Position numbers and translations under genes: made by a program
Shown here: positions 1 through 8,198 of the stretch, piece by piece
Numbering within the stretch: position 1 is the first letter of the stretch
How the letters are laid out: each line of letters opens with the position of its first letter
Assembly: GCF_025979885.1 (NCBI RefSeq)
Contig: NZ_CP110139.1
Span: forward strand, 1,860,001 to 1,924,000
DNA length: 64,000 nt
Direction: 5' to 3'
From: Hymenobacter sp. YIM 151500-1
GTDB taxonomy: Bacteria; Bacteroidota; Bacteroidia; Cytophagales; Hymenobacteraceae
Notes under the pieces: generated by a model
What the model was told of the DNA's origin: nothing
Databases searched by the model: none
What the model saw: the letters and a program-made list of their open reading frames with translations, nothing else

Positions 1-278
1 CCCGTGTCTACGCTTGTTGAAACCCACTTTGTAGTATCAGGCAGTTGACTGCGGAAAAACTGCGCCGAGGAGTCACGGCGGATGAAGTGCAGGTACTCCA
101 GCCAGTGTAGGTTGGCTACCTCGGCTTCGTCCACGAACAGGTTATCGGCCAGGCGTACCGTGCCGGGCGGCTCGGGCAGCGGTGGGGTGGTTTGGGCGCG
201 GCTGAAGTCCGGCCCGCTGACCAGCAGCGCCGCGCCGACGGCGGCAGCCCGGTAAGGCAGGTAGTTGGGTAGTTTCAT
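1..278 (-). CDS. SUMF1/formylglycine-generating-enzyme-like protein, N-terminal part (cut by window edge)
   Basis: An open frame starts at the ATG complementary to 276-278 and runs off the left edge, giving about 92 residues. It begins MKLPNYLPYRAAAVGAALL, a plausible signal peptide. The next stretch, VRLADNLFVDEAEVANLHW then LEYLHFIRRD and LPDTTKW, resembles the start of SUMF1/EgtB/PvdO-fold proteins, where a D-E-x-E-V-x-N motif precedes W-x-E-Y. In Bacteroidota such secreted proteins include GldJ/GldK-related and non-enzymatic members. The catalytic end is outside the window, so the exact role cannot be told. It is divergent from the EamA gene at 435. Confidence 0.6.
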   Translation of the reverse strand, partial: MKLPNYLPYRAAAVGAALLVSGPDFSRAQTTPPLPEPPGTVRLADNLFVDEAEVANLHWLEYLHFIRRDSSAQFFRSQLPDTTKWVSTSVDT

Positions 279-434
279 GCAGAGGCGGGCCAGGCAGCAG
301 CGGCGGCTTGCGCCGGAGCAGCCGGGAAATCCGGCCCCGAAGATACGCACGGCCGCGCCAGCCACCAGGCACGTTTCCGGCGGCGGCCGGCGTTGTTACG
401 TAGGTCTGAACTCATTCTTTTTCCTGATTGCGGC

Positions 435-863
435 ATGTGGTGGATTTTCTCGTTGCTGGCAGCCGTGGCGGCGGCCGTGGTGGTCACGTTGTCGAAAGTG
501 GGCGTGAGAAACGTGGAGCCGAGCGTGGCGTTTGCCGTGCAGTCGGTGCTGATTGTGGCGGTGGCCTGGGGCGTGGTGGCCTGGCAGGGGCACCTACCGC
601 AGGTGGCCCAGATGGAGCGGCGCACCTGGCTGTTTCTGGTAGCGGCCGGCGTTATTACCTGTCTGTCGTCGCTGCTTTCCTTTCAGGCTCTGAAGCTGGG
701 GCCAGCCTCGCGCACCTCATCGTTCGACAAAATCTCCCTGGTGTTTTCCATTGTGCTGGCGGTGCTGTTTCTCAAGGAGAAGATTACCTGGCAGGTAGTG
801 CTGGGCGCTGCCCTGATGGCTGCCGGCGCCCTGCTCATTGCCTTCACCCGCCCGGCAGAGTAA
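435..863 (+). CDS. EamA/DMT-family half-size membrane transporter
   Basis: Encodes 142 residues. The start MWWIFSLLAAVAAAVVV was chosen because the 14 codons before it, available from an upstream start, do not look like protein. Hydrophobicity suggests five membrane helices. A second-half motif SSLLSFQALKLGPAS followed by LAVLFLKEKITWQVVLG is typical of one EamA repeat. Full DMT transporters have two such repeats (about 300 aa); 140-aa single-repeat proteins exist and probably work as dimers in the inner membrane. The substrate is unknown. It is divergent from the SUMF1-like gene. Confidence 0.75.
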   Translation: MWWIFSLLAAVAAAVVVTLSKVGVRNVEPSVAFAVQSVLIVAVAWGVVAWQGHLPQVAQMERRTWLFLVAAGVITCLSSLLSFQALKLGPASRTSSFDKISLVFSIVLAVLFLKEKITWQVVLGAALMAAGALLIAFTRPAE

Positions 864-1449
864 GCACTTTCCTGGCCGTATTTTCCTCAGCCAGCCATTG
901 CTACAACCCGCTTCCGGCGCCCGGCTGCCCTGCTCTGCCAGGTGGCGCAGCAAGTGTTGGTTGGTGGCGTGGGGCCGTTGTCGTTTTTGTCCCGCGCCCT
1001 CCGCCCAGGCAGCGGGGCGGCTTGCTCGTGTCTGCTTTCTGCTCATAGGCGTTTCAAGAGGTTGCCCAAGGCGCCTTGGCAGAACATGCTAGTGAACTCC
1101 CCCACAGCTTCTTGGCCGAAAGCGCGGCTCTGACAATATGCAGCAACAAGAATAATTATAATATTTCAATTTTTATTTTCACTTTCAGTTGAAAGCAGTG
1201 TGTACCACCTAATGCTACTACTCCTGAAATCTGCCTGCCACGTAGCAACCGTTTAGCCGAAGCAGCTCGCCCTTTTGATTCAATGCCAAAAAGTTACACC
1301 TCTACGGTATGCAAACTAGGGCCTGGGTTGGCGGCGGCTGGCTACCTTTAAGTTGCTCCTCACCGGCTTGTACCCATCTGTTAAAAGTTATACTACAGCT
1401 TGGGCATCTGCCGACGGGGCTTTCTGCTCTTCCATCACCAACCAACCGC
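864..1449. other. Long intergenic region, GC-rich then AT-rich
   Basis: No convincing gene is seen. About 864-1130 is GC-rich, with only short open frames without homology signs. From about 1135 to 1310 the sequence turns clearly AT-rich, as expected for a promoter region of the T9SS gene at 1450, but no clean TTG/TAnnTTTG pair was found. Confidence 0.4.
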
Positions 1450-3642
1450 ATGAAGCACCGTTTCTTTCTCCTCCTGCTGTGGCCCTGGCTATGGCTGTTG
1501 CCTGGCCGGGGGCAGGCTCAAACCACCGTGTACCCGGCCGGCGCAGGCGTGGTAAACGTGAAAGCAGCCCCCTACAATGCTAAGGGCGACGGCACCACCG
1601 ACGACACCCAGGCCCTGCAAAAAGCCATTACTGATAACCTGGGCCGCACGATTTACCTGCCCGCGGGCACCTACCTGGTCAGCAACCGCCTCGAAGCCAG
1701 AAGCGCCGACGGCAAGTGGAACTGCGGGCTGCGCCTGATTGGTCAGAGCCAGGCCAGCACCATCATCAAGCTGAAAGACAATGCCGCGGGCTACAACGCC
1801 CCAGCTACGCCGCGGGCCGTGGTGTACACCGCCTCGTCGCTGTTTGTGGAGCAGCCCTACGGTGGTGGCAAGGACTATCCCGGCCTGGGCGAAGGCAACG
1901 AAGCCTTCAGCAACTACGTGCAGCACCTGACCGTGGATGTAGGCCAGGGCAACGCTGGCGCCATCGGCCTCGACTACCTCTGCAATAACGTGGGCGCTGT
2001 GCGCGACGTCACCATCCGGGGCAGCGGCTTCACGGGCCTGAGCTTGCTGCGCAAATGGCCGGGCCCCTGCCTGGTGAAAAATCTAACGGTGCAAGGCTTC
2101 GAGTACGGCATTCAGGCCGACCACTTTCAGTACAGCATCACCCTGGAGCACATTACGCTCAGCGGCCAGAGCAAGGCGGGCATCCGCAACGTCGACAACG
2201 CCTTGTTCATCCGGGATTTGCGCAGCACCAACTCGGTGCCGGCCGTGCTCAACAACGCCGGGGGCAATGGCTTCGTGGTGCTGGTTGATGCGGCCCTGCA
2301 AGGCGGGGCGGGCGGCGTCAGCGCCATTGAGAATACCGGCAAGCTGCTGCTGCGCAACGTGCGGGCCGCCGGCTACCGCTCGGCGCTGGCTTCGGGCGGC
2401 GCCGTAGTGCCGGGCGTCACCCTGGCCGAGTACACCTCGGAGCCGGCCCGCACGCCGGGGGCCGGCGGCTCGGGGGCCACGCTGAACCTGCCGGTGCAGG
2501 ACACGCCCGAGTATGACGAACCCACCCTGACCAACTGGGCCAATGTAGTGGACTACGGCGCCAACCTTAGCTCCAGCGACTGGAACGACGACTTCCAGGC
2601 CGTGCAGGCGGCGCTGAATTCGGGCAAGCCAGTGGTGTACCTGCCGGCCGGGCGCTGCTTTATTTCGGGTACGCTGCTGGTGCCGCCCACGGTGCGCAAG
2701 GTTATCGGCTTCGGCACCACGCTGGCTCCCACCTGGGCCGCCTTTCCTGATGCGGCCAACCCCAAGGCCCTGTTCCGGGTGCAGGGCGCGGCGGCCACTC
2801 CGGTTATCTTCGAGGGCTTTGGCATCGACAAGCTGCACCAAGGCTCGCCCCAGCCTGGCCTCGTGGGCTGGGAAAACGCCACCACGCGGGCCGTGGTGCT
2901 CAAAGACGTGAGCGTGGGCGAAAGTAAATATGCCTACCGCAGCCTGCCCGGCGCCGGGCCCCTGTTTATCGAAAACGCCGTAGCCGGGCAGTGGTACTTC
3001 GGGCCGGGCCAGCAGGTGTGGGCCCGCCAGTACAACGCCGAGGGCGGGGCCCAGAAAATCACCAACGACGGCGGCCGGCTCTGGATTCTGGGCTTGAAGA
3101 CCGAAGGCGGCGATACGGTGATTGAAACCAAAGGCGGGGGCAAAACCGAGCTGCTCGGCGGCCTGCTGTACCCGGCAACCAACGTAAGCAGTGCCGACGT
3201 AGCCTTCACCTCGACCGATTCGGAAGTGTCGCTGTCGTTTGTGACGGTGGCCTATTCCGCTGGGGCCGACTACGCAACCCACATTCGCGAAACCCGCGGG
3301 GGCAGCACGTACACGCTGGGCCGCGGCCAGCTAACGGGCCGGGGCATTGGCGTGGTTGTGCCGCTGTACAGCAGCGCCCGGTCTACGCCGCTGGCGGCCA
3401 CCACCGCCACCCCCGCCGCTGCTGCTCTGGCCTTGTACCCTAACCCGGCCCGCGAAACTGTGCACCTGCGCGACGCCCCGGCTCTGACCGACGTGACCCT
3501 GCTCGATGGCCTGGGCCGGGTGGTGCGCCGCTACCCCACCGGCACCCCCTACCTGAGTGTGCGCGGGCTGCCCACCGGCTTGTATGTGCTGCGCGCCACA
3601 GCCCAAGGCCGGCCCCTAAGCCGCCGCCTCGTGGTGGAGTAA
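1450..3642 (+). CDS. Secreted pectate-lyase-superfamily protein with T9SS sorting domain
   Basis: Encodes 730 residues. The start at 1450 gives a clean signal peptide (MKHRFFLLLLWPWLWLLP, cleavage near GQAQ); 47 open codons further upstream look non-coding. Two copies of the Pectate_lyase_3 opening motif are present: NVKAAPYNAKGDGTTDDTQA with IYLPAGTYLV near residues 30-75, and VVDYGANLSSSDWNDDFQA with VYLPAGRCFI near 365-405. This implies two right-handed beta-helix units acting on polysaccharide outside the cell. The last 80 residues (ALYPNPARETVHL to RRLVVE) are a type A T9SS sorting domain. The substrate is not determined. A hairpin terminator follows directly. Confidence 0.85.
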   Translation: MKHRFFLLLLWPWLWLLPGRGQAQTTVYPAGAGVVNVKAAPYNAKGDGTTDDTQALQKAITDNLGRTIYLPAGTYLVSNRLEARSADGKWNCGLRLIGQSQASTIIKLKDNAAGYNAPATPRAVVYTASSLFVEQPYGGGKDYPGLGEGNEAFSNYVQHLTVDVGQGNAGAIGLDYLCNNVGAVRDVTIRGSGFTGLSLLRKWPGPCLVKNLTVQGFEYGIQADHFQYSITLEHITLSGQSKAGIRNVDNALFIRDLRSTNSVPAVLNNAGGNGFVVLVDAALQGGAGGVSAIENTGKLLLRNVRAAGYRSALASGGAVVPGVTLAEYTSEPARTPGAGGSGATLNLPVQDTPEYDEPTLTNWANVVDYGANLSSSDWNDDFQAVQAALNSGKPVVYLPAGRCFISGTLLVPPTVRKVIGFGTTLAPTWAAFPDAANPKALFRVQGAAATPVIFEGFGIDKLHQGSPQPGLVGWENATTRAVVLKDVSVGESKYAYRSLPGAGPLFIENAVAGQWYFGPGQQVWARQYNAEGGAQKITNDGGRLWILGLKTEGGDTVIETKGGGKTELLGGLLYPATNVSSADVAFTSTDSEVSLSFVTVAYSAGADYATHIRETRGGSTYTLGRGQLTGRGIGVVVPLYSSARSTPLAATTATPAAAALALYPNPARETVHLRDAPALTDVTLLDGLGRVVRRYPTGTPYLSVRGLPTGLYVLRATAQGRPLSRRLVVE

Positions 3643-3659
3643 GCACCAGCCGCCACAAA

Positions 3660-3690
3660 AAACCGCCGTAACCAATGGCTACGGCGGTTT
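3660..3690. terminator. Hairpin terminator after the T9SS lyase-like gene
   Basis: An 11-bp perfect stem, AAACCGCCGTA pairing with TACGGCGGTTT, encloses a 9-nt loop. It lies 18 bases after the stop codon. Confidence 0.75.
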
Positions 3691-3821
3691 CACAGTAAAA
3701 GCGTATTCTTTCCGGCACTATCCCCTGCTGATGGCAGCGGCGTGAAAGCCAGCAAAGAGTATCCGATTTTGGCGCCGCCTCTTCCCGGAAGTCAGCTTCT
3801 TGTAAATCAGCTTCGGGCTTT

Positions 3822-4469
3822 CTACCCTTGCGTGGTGGGCTGCTCGGCTTCGGTGGCGTAGATGCGCTCTATATCGGCCAGCACCTCTTCGGCATCGGTT
3901 ACCAGCGCCTTTAGAAGACCCTCCTTGAGGTCGTAGACGAGGCCATGAATCTGGGGCGGGTTGGGGCCTTTGCGGGCGTTCTGGATGATGTTGGTTTTGG
4001 TCAGGTTGCGCACCTGCTCCATGACGTTCAGCTCCACCAGGCGGCGCAGGCGCTGCTCTTCATCGTCGATGGCTTGCAACTCGGCATCGTGCAGGCGCAC
4101 CACGTCGCGGATGTTGGTCAGCCAGTTGTCGATGAGGCCGTGCTGCTTGTTGCTGGCCGCCGCCGCTACGCCCCCGCAGCCGTAGTGGCCCACTATCAGA
4201 ATAACCTGCACTTTCAGCACCTCCACGGCGTACTGCACCACCGACAGCAGGTTCATGTCGGTGGGCACTACCAGGTTGGCAATGTTGCGGTGGGTGAACA
4301 TTTCGCCCGGCACGGTGCCGGTAATGGCGCTGCCCGGCACCCGCGAATCGGAGCAGCCGATGTACAGGTAGCGCGGCTTCTGACCCTGGGCCAGCTTCTC
4401 GAAATACTGTGGGTCCTCGGCCCGCTTGGACTCTACCCAACGGCGGTTTCCTTCCAGAATGTGTTGCAT
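3822..4469 (-). CDS. Beta-class carbonic anhydrase
   Basis: Encodes 215 residues; the start at MQHILEGNRRWVES matches the usual start of the family, although the frame stays open 12 codons upstream. It interconverts CO2 and bicarbonate in the cytoplasm. The zinc-site motifs are clear: CSDSRVP near residue 40 and HYGCGGV near residue 95, supplying Cys, His and Cys ligands with the Asp-Arg dyad. Length is normal. It lies 74 bp downstream of a SulP anion transporter on the same strand, a pairing that suggests coupled bicarbonate uptake and hydration. Convergent with the lyase-like gene. Confidence 0.93.
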   Translation of the reverse strand: MQHILEGNRRWVESKRAEDPQYFEKLAQGQKPRYLYIGCSDSRVPGSAITGTVPGEMFTHRNIANLVVPTDMNLLSVVQYAVEVLKVQVILIVGHYGCGGVAAAASNKQHGLIDNWLTNIRDVVRLHDAELQAIDDEEQRLRRLVELNVMEQVRNLTKTNIIQNARKGPNPPQIHGLVYDLKEGLLKALVTDAEEVLADIERIYATEAEQPTTQG

Positions 4470-4543
4470 ATTATTGAATGAGTGGGAAGTAAGTGACGTG
4501 AACAATGAAAAACCCTGGCTCAGCTGCCGGGCTGGCGGCCGGC

Positions 4544-6148
4544 TTAGTGGCCCAGCACTTCCACCTGCGGAATGCCGCGCAGCTCCAGGGTGATGCCCCG
4601 GCCGGGCGCCGACAAGCGGAAGTTCTCAATAGCCTCCAGCACGTCGTAATCGATAAAGGCTGAGCCGGTGCCGTCGATGACTACGCGGGAGTTGGCCGGC
4701 AGCTCGTTCAGCACCTTAATGATGCTGGCCTTATTCAGAAACGATACCTGCTCGGAAAGCTGAAGCCGGATGGTGTCGGGCTGGTCGGTGGCCGCCTCGT
4801 GCAGGTAAAACGCCGACTCGTAGTTGGCCTTCAGGATGTAGAAGATGCCGATTACCAAGCCAATGGTGACGCCCTTGAGCAGGTCGGTGAAGAGGATGGC
4901 AATGATGGTGACGATGAAGGGCAGAAACTGTTGCCACCCCAGGCGCCACTGGTTGCGGTACAAAGCCGGCTTGGTGAGCTTGTAGCCCACCACCAGCAGC
5001 ACGGCCGCCAGCGCCGACAGCGGAATTTCGTTGAGCAAGGGAGCCAGAAACAGCAGACTGGCCAGCAGGAGCAAACCGTGGATGAAGGCGGAAAGGCGGC
5101 TTTGGGCCCCGGCGTTGATATTGGCCGAAGAGCGCACAATAACGGCCGTCATGGGCAGGCCGCCCAGCAGGCCGCTGCACAGGTTGCCCACTCCCTGGGC
5201 CAGCAGCTCCCGGTTGGTGGGCGTCACGCGCTTCTGCGGGTCGAGCTTGTCCACAGCTTCCACGCTGAGCAGGGTTTCCAGGGAGGCCACAATGGCAATG
5301 GTGAGGGCCACGGTGTAGGTGGCCGGCCGGGCAAAAGCCGACCAGTCGGGCAGGGTGAAGATGGTCAGAAAATCCTGCCAGGAATTAATATCCGGCAGCT
5401 GCACCAGGTGCTCGGGCCGGATGCGGATGGTGGGCACCACCGAGCCCAGCAGGTGGTTGAGCCCAATGCCCAGCACCACGACCACCAGCGCCCCCGGTAC
5501 CAGCCGCAGAAAGCCGCGGCTTTTCCCAGCCGTTCTTTCCCACACCAGCAGCAGGCTCAGCGACAGCAGCCCCACCAGCGCCGAGCCCCAGCTGATGGCT
5601 TGGGCGGCGGAAGCAATGGCCGTAAACGTGTTCTGGCCGTTGAACTCCAGAAAGGAAATATCCTCGAAGTAGTCGGTATCAGCCCCCAGTAGGTGCGGAA
5701 TCTGCTTCAGGATAAGAATGAGGCCGATGGCAGCTAGCATCCCCCGGATAACCGACGACGGGAAGTACAGCCCGATGATGCCGGCTTTGGCCAGGCCCAG
5801 CCCGATTTGCACCGCCCCGGCAATGACGGTGGCGGCCAGCACGGCCTCAAAGGAGCCCAGGGTTTGGAGGGCACTGACCATGATGGCCGTGAGGCCGGCC
5901 GCCGGCCCGCTCACGCTCAGCGCCGAGCCGCTTACCCACGACACCAGCACCCCGCCTACAATGCCGGCAATGATGCCCGACAGCAGCGGCGCCCCCGACG
6001 CCAGGGAAATGCCCAGGCACAGCGGCAGCGCCACCAGAAACACCACCAGGCCGGCCGGCGCGTCTTTGCCCAGCGTTTTCCAGAATGGACCGGGCGCTGA
6101 TAGCCCGGTCGGGGGCGAGGCCTCGGAGGCCGGAGCAACTTTCAACAT
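4544..6148 (-). CDS. SulP-family inorganic anion transporter with STAS domain
   Basis: Encodes 534 residues. After a short polar N-terminus the protein shows 10 or more hydrophobic segments from PAGLVVFLVALPLCLGISLA, including the SulP motif SGPAAGLTAIMVSAL. A C-terminal cytoplasmic STAS domain occupies about residues 440-534 (LNELPANSRVVIDGTGSAFI). SulP proteins carry sulfate, bicarbonate or other anions across the inner membrane. The carbonic anhydrase directly downstream points to bicarbonate, but the sequence alone does not prove the substrate. Confidence 0.92.
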   Translation of the reverse strand: MLKVAPASEASPPTGLSAPGPFWKTLGKDAPAGLVVFLVALPLCLGISLASGAPLLSGIIAGIVGGVLVSWVSGSALSVSGPAAGLTAIMVSALQTLGSFEAVLAATVIAGAVQIGLGLAKAGIIGLYFPSSVIRGMLAAIGLILILKQIPHLLGADTDYFEDISFLEFNGQNTFTAIASAAQAISWGSALVGLLSLSLLLVWERTAGKSRGFLRLVPGALVVVVLGIGLNHLLGSVVPTIRIRPEHLVQLPDINSWQDFLTIFTLPDWSAFARPATYTVALTIAIVASLETLLSVEAVDKLDPQKRVTPTNRELLAQGVGNLCSGLLGGLPMTAVIVRSSANINAGAQSRLSAFIHGLLLLASLLFLAPLLNEIPLSALAAVLLVVGYKLTKPALYRNQWRLGWQQFLPFIVTIIAILFTDLLKGVTIGLVIGIFYILKANYESAFYLHEAATDQPDTIRLQLSEQVSFLNKASIIKVLNELPANSRVVIDGTGSAFIDYDVLEAIENFRLSAPGRGITLELRGIPQVEVLGH

Positions 6149-6620
6149 ACAGGAGGGGAATTGGAAGGAGGGAAAAGAACGGAAAGCCTGCCCGGCCCAG
6201 CCGAAGGCTGGTGCTGGAGGTATACCAAGCCTTTGTAATATCGGGGAAAAGCTGGTGGAAGAGGTGCAGCTGATTAAGAAGTCACCAGCTGCCTTGGGTA
6301 AAAGGCACGCTTACTGGTTTAGGTTTCAGTGGTTCGGCTTTCTTTGCTTTGGCCTCATCCTCAGCCAACCAATAGCTTCATCGGCACTCTATACGTAAAT
6401 CTTCTGCCCTAACGTGGCAACTGAAGAGCCAGCCCGGCGAAAAGCACCGAACAGCAGCGGTGAAACACCGAAAGCCCCCGCCGGGCGACACCCCTCGTTT
6501 CTGAACGTCAGGTGCTGCCCGGCGGGGGCTTTCAGCAAAACAGGGAATGGCGCCCGTAGCGGTGTGTTGCCCTATTGGGGGCGTAGCTCCCGCCTTTCCT
6601 GGGGCGGCCGGGCCGGCGGC
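6149..6620. other. Intergenic region between SulP and STAS-like genes
   Basis: No gene is seen. The right part carries a strong hairpin (6470-6533, listed separately) and a small palindrome CGGTGAAACACCG at 6458-6470. The left part presumably carries the promoter of the SulP operon, but no clear motif was recognised. Confidence 0.4.
6470..6533 (-). terminator. Long-stem hairpin downstream of the STAS-like gene
   Basis: A 17-bp perfect stem, GAAAGCCCCCGCCGGGC pairing with GCCCGGCGGGGGCTTTC, has a 30-nt loop in which CACC and GGTG can pair further. Its place behind the minus-strand gene at 6621 suggests a terminator, though no long U-run follows. Confidence 0.55.
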
Positions 6621-7019
6621 TTACATGCCGAATGAGCCCAGCGAAGGCCGGTTGGTGGGTTCCAGCAGGGTAAGTACGCCCCGGTAGGCGGTAGTAGCCG
6701 CAATTTGCAAGAGGCTGAGCAGGCCGCTTTCCGCCAGCTTGTCCCGCACCACGGCCGGGATGCCGCACCAGTACACCACCACGCCCTTGGTCCGGGCCAG
6801 CTGGTCGGCGTTCAGCAAGGCCCGCTGGCCCTGCCAGGTCAGGCTTTCCAGCTGCTCACAGTCAATCCAGACCTGGGTGCCAGGGGTTTCCGTAAGCACC
6901 TGCTGCATAGCTTCCTGCAAGTACGCTGCATCTGTGCCGTTGCAGCACTGGCCCTGCAGCCTCAGGGCCGCGGTGCCGCGGTGTCCGCCCGCATAGATTT
7001 TCAACATCCTCGTCTCCAT
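6621..7019 (-). CDS. STAS-domain-like protein
   Basis: Encodes 132 residues, starting METRMLKIYAGG (MLKI four codons later is equally possible). The pattern of short beta strands with alternating helices, and GTQVWIDCEQLESLTWQGQR in the middle, resembles the STAS or anti-sigma-factor-antagonist fold, where a D-C-x-x-L-x-x-x-T/S stretch marks the regulatory loop. A partner kinase or phosphatase is not adjacent. A role in protein-protein signalling is inferred from the fold only. Confidence 0.6.
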   Translation of the reverse strand: METRMLKIYAGGHRGTAALRLQGQCCNGTDAAYLQEAMQQVLTETPGTQVWIDCEQLESLTWQGQRALLNADQLARTKGVVVYWCGIPAVVRDKLAESGLLSLLQIAATTAYRGVLTLLEPTNRPSLGSFGM

Positions 7020-7205
7020 GACTTTCCCGTCAGTTGTGGGTTGCCCCTCATCTGTCCGGTAGTAAAGCTACGAGCTACTGCTGGCTTTATCACCCTCTGA
7101 AACGCGGAATTGCAGGTGCGATTTATCCGTATTTTTTCTCCGTATTTATCTCGCGCCGTGCACATTGCGGCGGGGCCCGGCAGTGCGGGGCGCCGCTGCT
7201 GCTCT

Positions 7206-7859
7206 TCACGAAATCAGGCCCTGAGTGACGGCGTATTTCACCAGCGCGGCGGTGTTTTTGACCTGGGTTTTCTCGATGATGTTCTGGCGGTGGGTTTCGA
7301 TGGTACGCTTGCTGGTGAACAGCCGGTCGGCTATTTCGTTGGTGGTGAGGCCTTCCGCAATCAGCTTGAGCACCTCCGTTTCGCGCCTCGACAGCAGGCC
7401 GGGCGGCTTCCCTTCGGGGTTATGGTCGCTCGTATTGTGCAGCGCGCGGAGCTTGTCGAGCAGGGTCAATCCAATTTCCGGACAGAGGTGCTGGCGCCCA
7501 GCGGCCACCGTGCGAATGGCGTAGACAATTTCGTCGCGGCCCGCGCTTTTGAGCACGTAGCCGGCGGCCCCGGCTTCCCGCATTTGCCGCACGTACTGCT
7601 CGTGGTCGAGCATGGACAGTACCACCACGCGCACGTTTGGGTAGCTTTGCTGCAAGCGGCGGGTGGTTTCAAAGCCGTTCATTTCGGGCATGTTCATGTC
7701 CATCAGCACCACGTCGGCGCTGGTGTGGGCCAGCAGCTCCAGCAGCTCCAGACCGTTGCCCGCCTCCCCCACCACCGTCAGGTCGGCTTCATCTTGCAGC
7801 AAGGACCGGACTCCGTCTCGAATGATAGCGTGGTCATCCACCAGAACTACTCGAATCAT
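7206..7859 (-). CDS. NarL/FixJ-type response regulator
   Basis: Encodes 217 residues from MIRVVLVDDHAIIRDGVRSL; the frame is open 65 codons upstream but the receiver domain starts canonically here. The N-terminal receiver has the phospho-acceptor in VVLMDMNMPEMNGFE, the conserved Thr/Ser region VVLSML and the Lys in YVLKSAG. The C-terminal LuxR-type HTH is LSRRETEVLKLIAEGL to TVETH-like TIETHRQNI. It binds DNA when phosphorylated. The nearest kinase gene is 340 bp upstream on the same strand, but the pairing is uncertain because the potassium locus also contains an NtrC-type regulator. Confidence 0.93.
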   Translation of the reverse strand: MIRVVLVDDHAIIRDGVRSLLQDEADLTVVGEAGNGLELLELLAHTSADVVLMDMNMPEMNGFETTRRLQQSYPNVRVVVLSMLDHEQYVRQMREAGAAGYVLKSAGRDEIVYAIRTVAAGRQHLCPEIGLTLLDKLRALHNTSDHNPEGKPPGLLSRRETEVLKLIAEGLTTNEIADRLFTSKRTIETHRQNIIEKTQVKNTAALVKYAVTQGLIS

Positions 7860-8198
7860 ACAATAGGGCAATAGGGCAAAGCAAAAGAAGCCTTCAGTGA
7901 AGCAGCTCAGGAAGTCGGCCAAAACGTGCCGGCACAGCCTGCCGCCGAGCACAGCCGAAGCATCTCTGCGGTTTTTGGCGGCGCGGAGGCTGGATGCAGC
8001 AGGACGGTCTTTCAACTTTCCAAACAGCTTCCCTACCAGCTTGACGCGGCTCACCCCAAAAAGTTAGGTTCAGCTTAGCCCGGCAGGCGTATTTTCAGCA
8101 CCGGCGCCCTGGGCAAATACGGGGCCAGCCTGCCCGGCTCGACCTCAGGGGAAGGGCCGGGCAGGCGGAGCAACGCTGTGGGGGCCGCCGGCTGGCGG
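7860..8198. other. Intergenic region upstream of the NarL-type regulator
   Basis: No separate gene is seen. The regulator's frame remains open through much of it without family similarity. A short direct repeat (CAATAGGG twice, 7861-7878) sits immediately before the chosen start. Promoter elements were not recognised. Confidence 0.35.

Noticed and set aside
2083..3282. Long antisense frame inside the T9SS lyase-like gene
   Set aside because: High-GC genes often have long shadow frames; the plus-strand protein has clear domains and a signal peptide.
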